64,000 nucleotides of DNA. Origin: JAWKUK01 sp041398605 (lineage in GTDB: Bacteria; Planctomycetota; UBA1135; GCA-002686595). This document shows positions 61,747 to 64,000 of the stretch, one piece after another. How positions within the stretch are numbered: the stretch's first letter is position 1; the number at the start of each line of letters is the position of its first letter. The notes under the pieces are model-generated. The model worked only from the letters and a program-made list of their open reading frames with translations, was not told the origin of the DNA and made no database searches. The stretch is from positions 55,104 through 119,103 of the forward strand of contig JAWKUK010000024.1 in NCBI GenBank assembly GCA_041398605.1, given 5' to 3'. A program made the translations under genes and the position numbers.

Positions 61747-63917
61747 CTACTGACCCTGCCCGGTCCAGTGGACACCGGGTATATGGGGATTACAGGTGAC
61801 GTAGGGTGCCCCCGCGACGGTCTGGAACCCGTCCAACGCCATGCCGTACCCGGCGTAGTGGTCGATCGAACCGCCGGAGAGAAGCACGTCGTAGAGCGCC
61901 AGTTGGCGCCGGCCCTCCGGCGACGACATCAGCGTTGCGGCGTAGAAGGCCGATCCGAAGTTCGTCGCGTTGTCGTTGGTCCCGGAGAGACCGTACTTCC
62001 ATTCGCCGGGCTCGTCGATCGAGATCGCCACGCGCTTGCCGCTCGTTCCCGGCACTGCAGCGAGCCGCGTCCGCAGATCCTCGGTCTCCTTGTCGTAGAA
62101 ATGTGGGTCCGAAGCCGGCCCGAGATCGGGTCCCGCAGGACTGTTGATCAAGTCAGCGTTCGGCTCGCCTGCGTAGATGTACTCGGACGTGACGTCGAGC
62201 CAGGCGTGGGTGCTCGTACCGACGATGCGGTCGTAGAGGAAGTTGTCCCACCCGTGCGCATGCACCGAGACCGGATGATCGTGCAGGCTGTCCCAGCGCT
62301 CGATCCACGTGGCCATCGCTTCGAGTTGAGGAATCGTGAAGTCGATCGGGACCGGGTTGCCTAGCCCGTTGAATTGTCCCGGCTCGGTGTAGTTCTCCTC
62401 GCAGAGCGTCCATTGAATCGCCGGATGGTGTCCGAAGTGCGCCACCATCTGCTTGAGGTAGAGCCGACGGGCGTGTGTCAGGTTACGCAGCGGCGAGATC
62501 TGATTCGCAGCAGGGGGAGGAGCGGGCAACGGTTCCATCTCTGCGTAACGGGCCGTCGTATTCCAATTGAATCCGAGCCAGTCCAGGTTGGCGCCTTCGG
62601 TCTCATGCAGTTGGAACTGTACGTAGATACCCTTGGTCATCGCGTGCTGGACGACGATGTTCCACTCCTGGAGTCGCTTGATGCTGTAGTTGAACAGGTA
62701 CCGGGGCTCCGTCGGCGCAAACGTGATGACGTCGAGATCCGCGGGATCGACCTCGACGAACGGATAGGTGTCGCGACCGTCACCACCCAGGTTCATGGGG
62801 ATCAAGTAGACGGAGGTCACGCCCTGTCCGCCCAAGTAGTTGATCGCGCCGATGATGCCGTGGCCTGCCTGGAAGCCCTGGCTTCCGTTGATGGGGGTGA
62901 GCGTCCTTTGTCCGTTCGGGAGATCGGTGACGACGGTCGTGATCCACTCCGGCCCCGCCCAGTCATTGTTCGCGTGGCTGAGTGGGTCATGGATATTCCC
63001 TTCGGGCTCCACGTCGTACCCATGCCACGCACCCGTCCCAGCCCCATCTACCTTGTACCCGGCGTTCGGGTACGCCGCATCGAGCGCGGCTTGCATCGCC
63101 GCCGGGTTCATCACATAGCGCGGGTCCTTGTCCGCGTGATGGAACTCGCGGTACCCGAAGAGGTTCTCCGGGCTGTTCGTTCCAGTCTTGACGAAGTACT
63201 GGGATTCGATTGGGACATAGGGACAGGAGTAGCGCAGATATCGCCCCAGCGCCGGATCAGAGCGGATGAAACCACGCGCGTAATGGCCTTGGGCCTGCGG
63301 GTTGTAGCGCAAGGAGCGGAAACTCAGAGTCGACGTCCAAAGCACGCCGTTCATTTGGGGTGCACTAGTGAACACCTGTTGCTCCGACACGTTGATCGGT
63401 CGGCCATCGAAGCTGCTCACTCCGGGGACCGTGCCGAGGCCATAGTCCAGCACGAACTGGATCGTCCAAGCTCCCTGCCGGTGGTCCGGCGCGAAGCGGA
63501 GCTTCCAGACGGCGCCGGCTCCGATGTCCCCGCCTGGCGCGTTTCCTTGACTGCCGTCTCCAGCAAAGAATCCAGGCACGAGAAATGGCCCAGAGGGAGT
63601 CCCCGAAGGCGGCGTGATCCAGGCCGAGAATCGCAAGTGGAGGAACGGATTCAAGATGTTCCCGTCCGGCGGGAAGAGCCCCGTGACCGGATCCGGGAAC
63701 GCCTGGTGCGTCCTGTCCGTCAGTTGGAGGGATCCGAGAGTTGGCCCGTTCGGCCCGAAGGTCACGTTCGAAAGATCGAACGAGAACTCGACCGGGTGGA
63801 AGGCGACACCGGACGTCGGGTTCTGAGGACGAGCGAGCGCGGCCTGCTCAGAGAATGCGAGGCTCAGCGCTAGAGCGACGAGCGAGACGGCGAGACGGCG
63901 AGACGGCGAGACGGCAT
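61747..63917 (-). CDS. Secreted DUF5060-type glycoside hydrolase, start out of frame by an 8-bp repeat unit
   Basis: The natural start is ATG 63917, seven bases after a good ribosome site (AAGGGAG). As sequenced, that ATG frame ends after 15 codons because four GAGACGGC units separate it from the body. With three units it becomes a perfect signal peptide (MPSRRLAVSLVALALSLAFS, then cleavage after ALA) on a 720-residue protein. The body has a DUF5060-like N-terminal domain (NPFLHLRFSAWITPPSG, VPGFFAGDG, VWKLRFAPDHRQGAW) and a TIM-barrel hydrolase domain with QFQLHETEG, HHPAIQWTLCEENY (probable acid/base Glu) and ISIDEPGEWKYG. It should degrade a polysaccharide outside the cell. It may be phase-variable or misread. 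Confidence 0.8.
63884..63915. repeat. 8-bp tandem repeat (GAGACGGC), 4 units, abutting a start codon
   Basis: Four identical units run from 63884 to 63915; the last base of the array is the G of the ATG at 63917-63915 read on the minus strand. Eight is not a multiple of three, so each gain or loss changes the reading frame of the signal peptide. Confidence 0.95.
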
Positions 63918-64000
63918 GGAACTACTCCCTTGAATCTTGAATTTACTCGTGTCCACCACCGGCGTCAAATCGTCGCCCGGGCCAGCAGTCCGGTTCCACG

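Overview
The window is very GC-rich chromosomal DNA that looks like a free-living, Gram-negative-type bacterium of the planctomycete kind. The evidence is a mix of secreted FG-GAP repeat proteins, a formylglycine-enzyme-fold lipoprotein, alkaline-phosphatase-superfamily (sulfatase-fold) lipoproteins, a permease/CPBP-protease fusion, TPR glycosyltransferases, a Ser/Thr kinase with PP2C partner and a sodium-pumping NQR. No rRNA, tRNA or ribosomal protein gene was seen, so the lineage is an inference.

Layout. 1-6581 (minus): a four-gene run of secreted FG-GAP protein, radical SAM enzyme, family 2 glycosyltransferase and GT-C membrane glycosyltransferase (cut by the left edge), followed upstream by a GT9 glycosyltransferase (6773-7855). 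7976-10258 (minus): a tungsten-type aldehyde oxidoreductase with a MoaD/ThiS-like tail. 10350-17589: site-2-type protease, kinase, phosphatase, a carboxypeptidase-regulatory-like protein, RluD-type pseudouridine synthase and an HD-GYP response regulator. 17805-21040 (plus): an FGE-fold protein and a TPR glycosyltransferase. 21174-28937 (minus): signal peptidase I, a metallo-beta-lactamase/rhodanese protein, an esterase, a sulfatase-fold lipoprotein and an AftB-like membrane protein. 29085-34693 (plus): Xaa-Pro peptidase and a NatAB-like ABC exporter. 35197-41684 (minus): sulfatase-fold lipoprotein, HEAT-like lipoprotein, VWA protein, mnmA. 41869-46596 (plus): yajC, a YraN-like gene, a polyprenyl glycosylphosphotransferase, a HIT protein and a dihydroorotase. 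46908-53909 (plus): nqrABCDEF plus apbE, the flavin transferase that would mature NqrB and NqrC. 54033-57196: a TetR/AhpD-like divergent pair and a BtrH/DUF4872 protein.

57294-64000 is the accessory end. It holds an IS66-derived element with long inverted ends and a group II intron inserted in one end. Beside it are a two-gene HTH plus nucleotidyltransferase module with a perfect palindromic operator, and a secreted glycoside hydrolase whose start codon abuts a slippable 8-bp repeat. Local composition looks less GC-rich here by eye.

Several genes are broken by small indels: single ones in the ABC ATPase and the HEAT lipoprotein, and a dense burst from about 49.53 to 52.11 kb covering nqrC, nqrD, nqrE and the start of nqrF. 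In that burst the protein sense survives across the frames, which fits uncorrected long-read sequence better than gene decay. The same doubt applies to the out-of-frame repeat in the glycoside hydrolase. Two recurring themes are short in-frame tandem repeats near protein N-termini (12-bp and 15-bp units) and 8-bp repeats at gene starts or in the gap before a gene.
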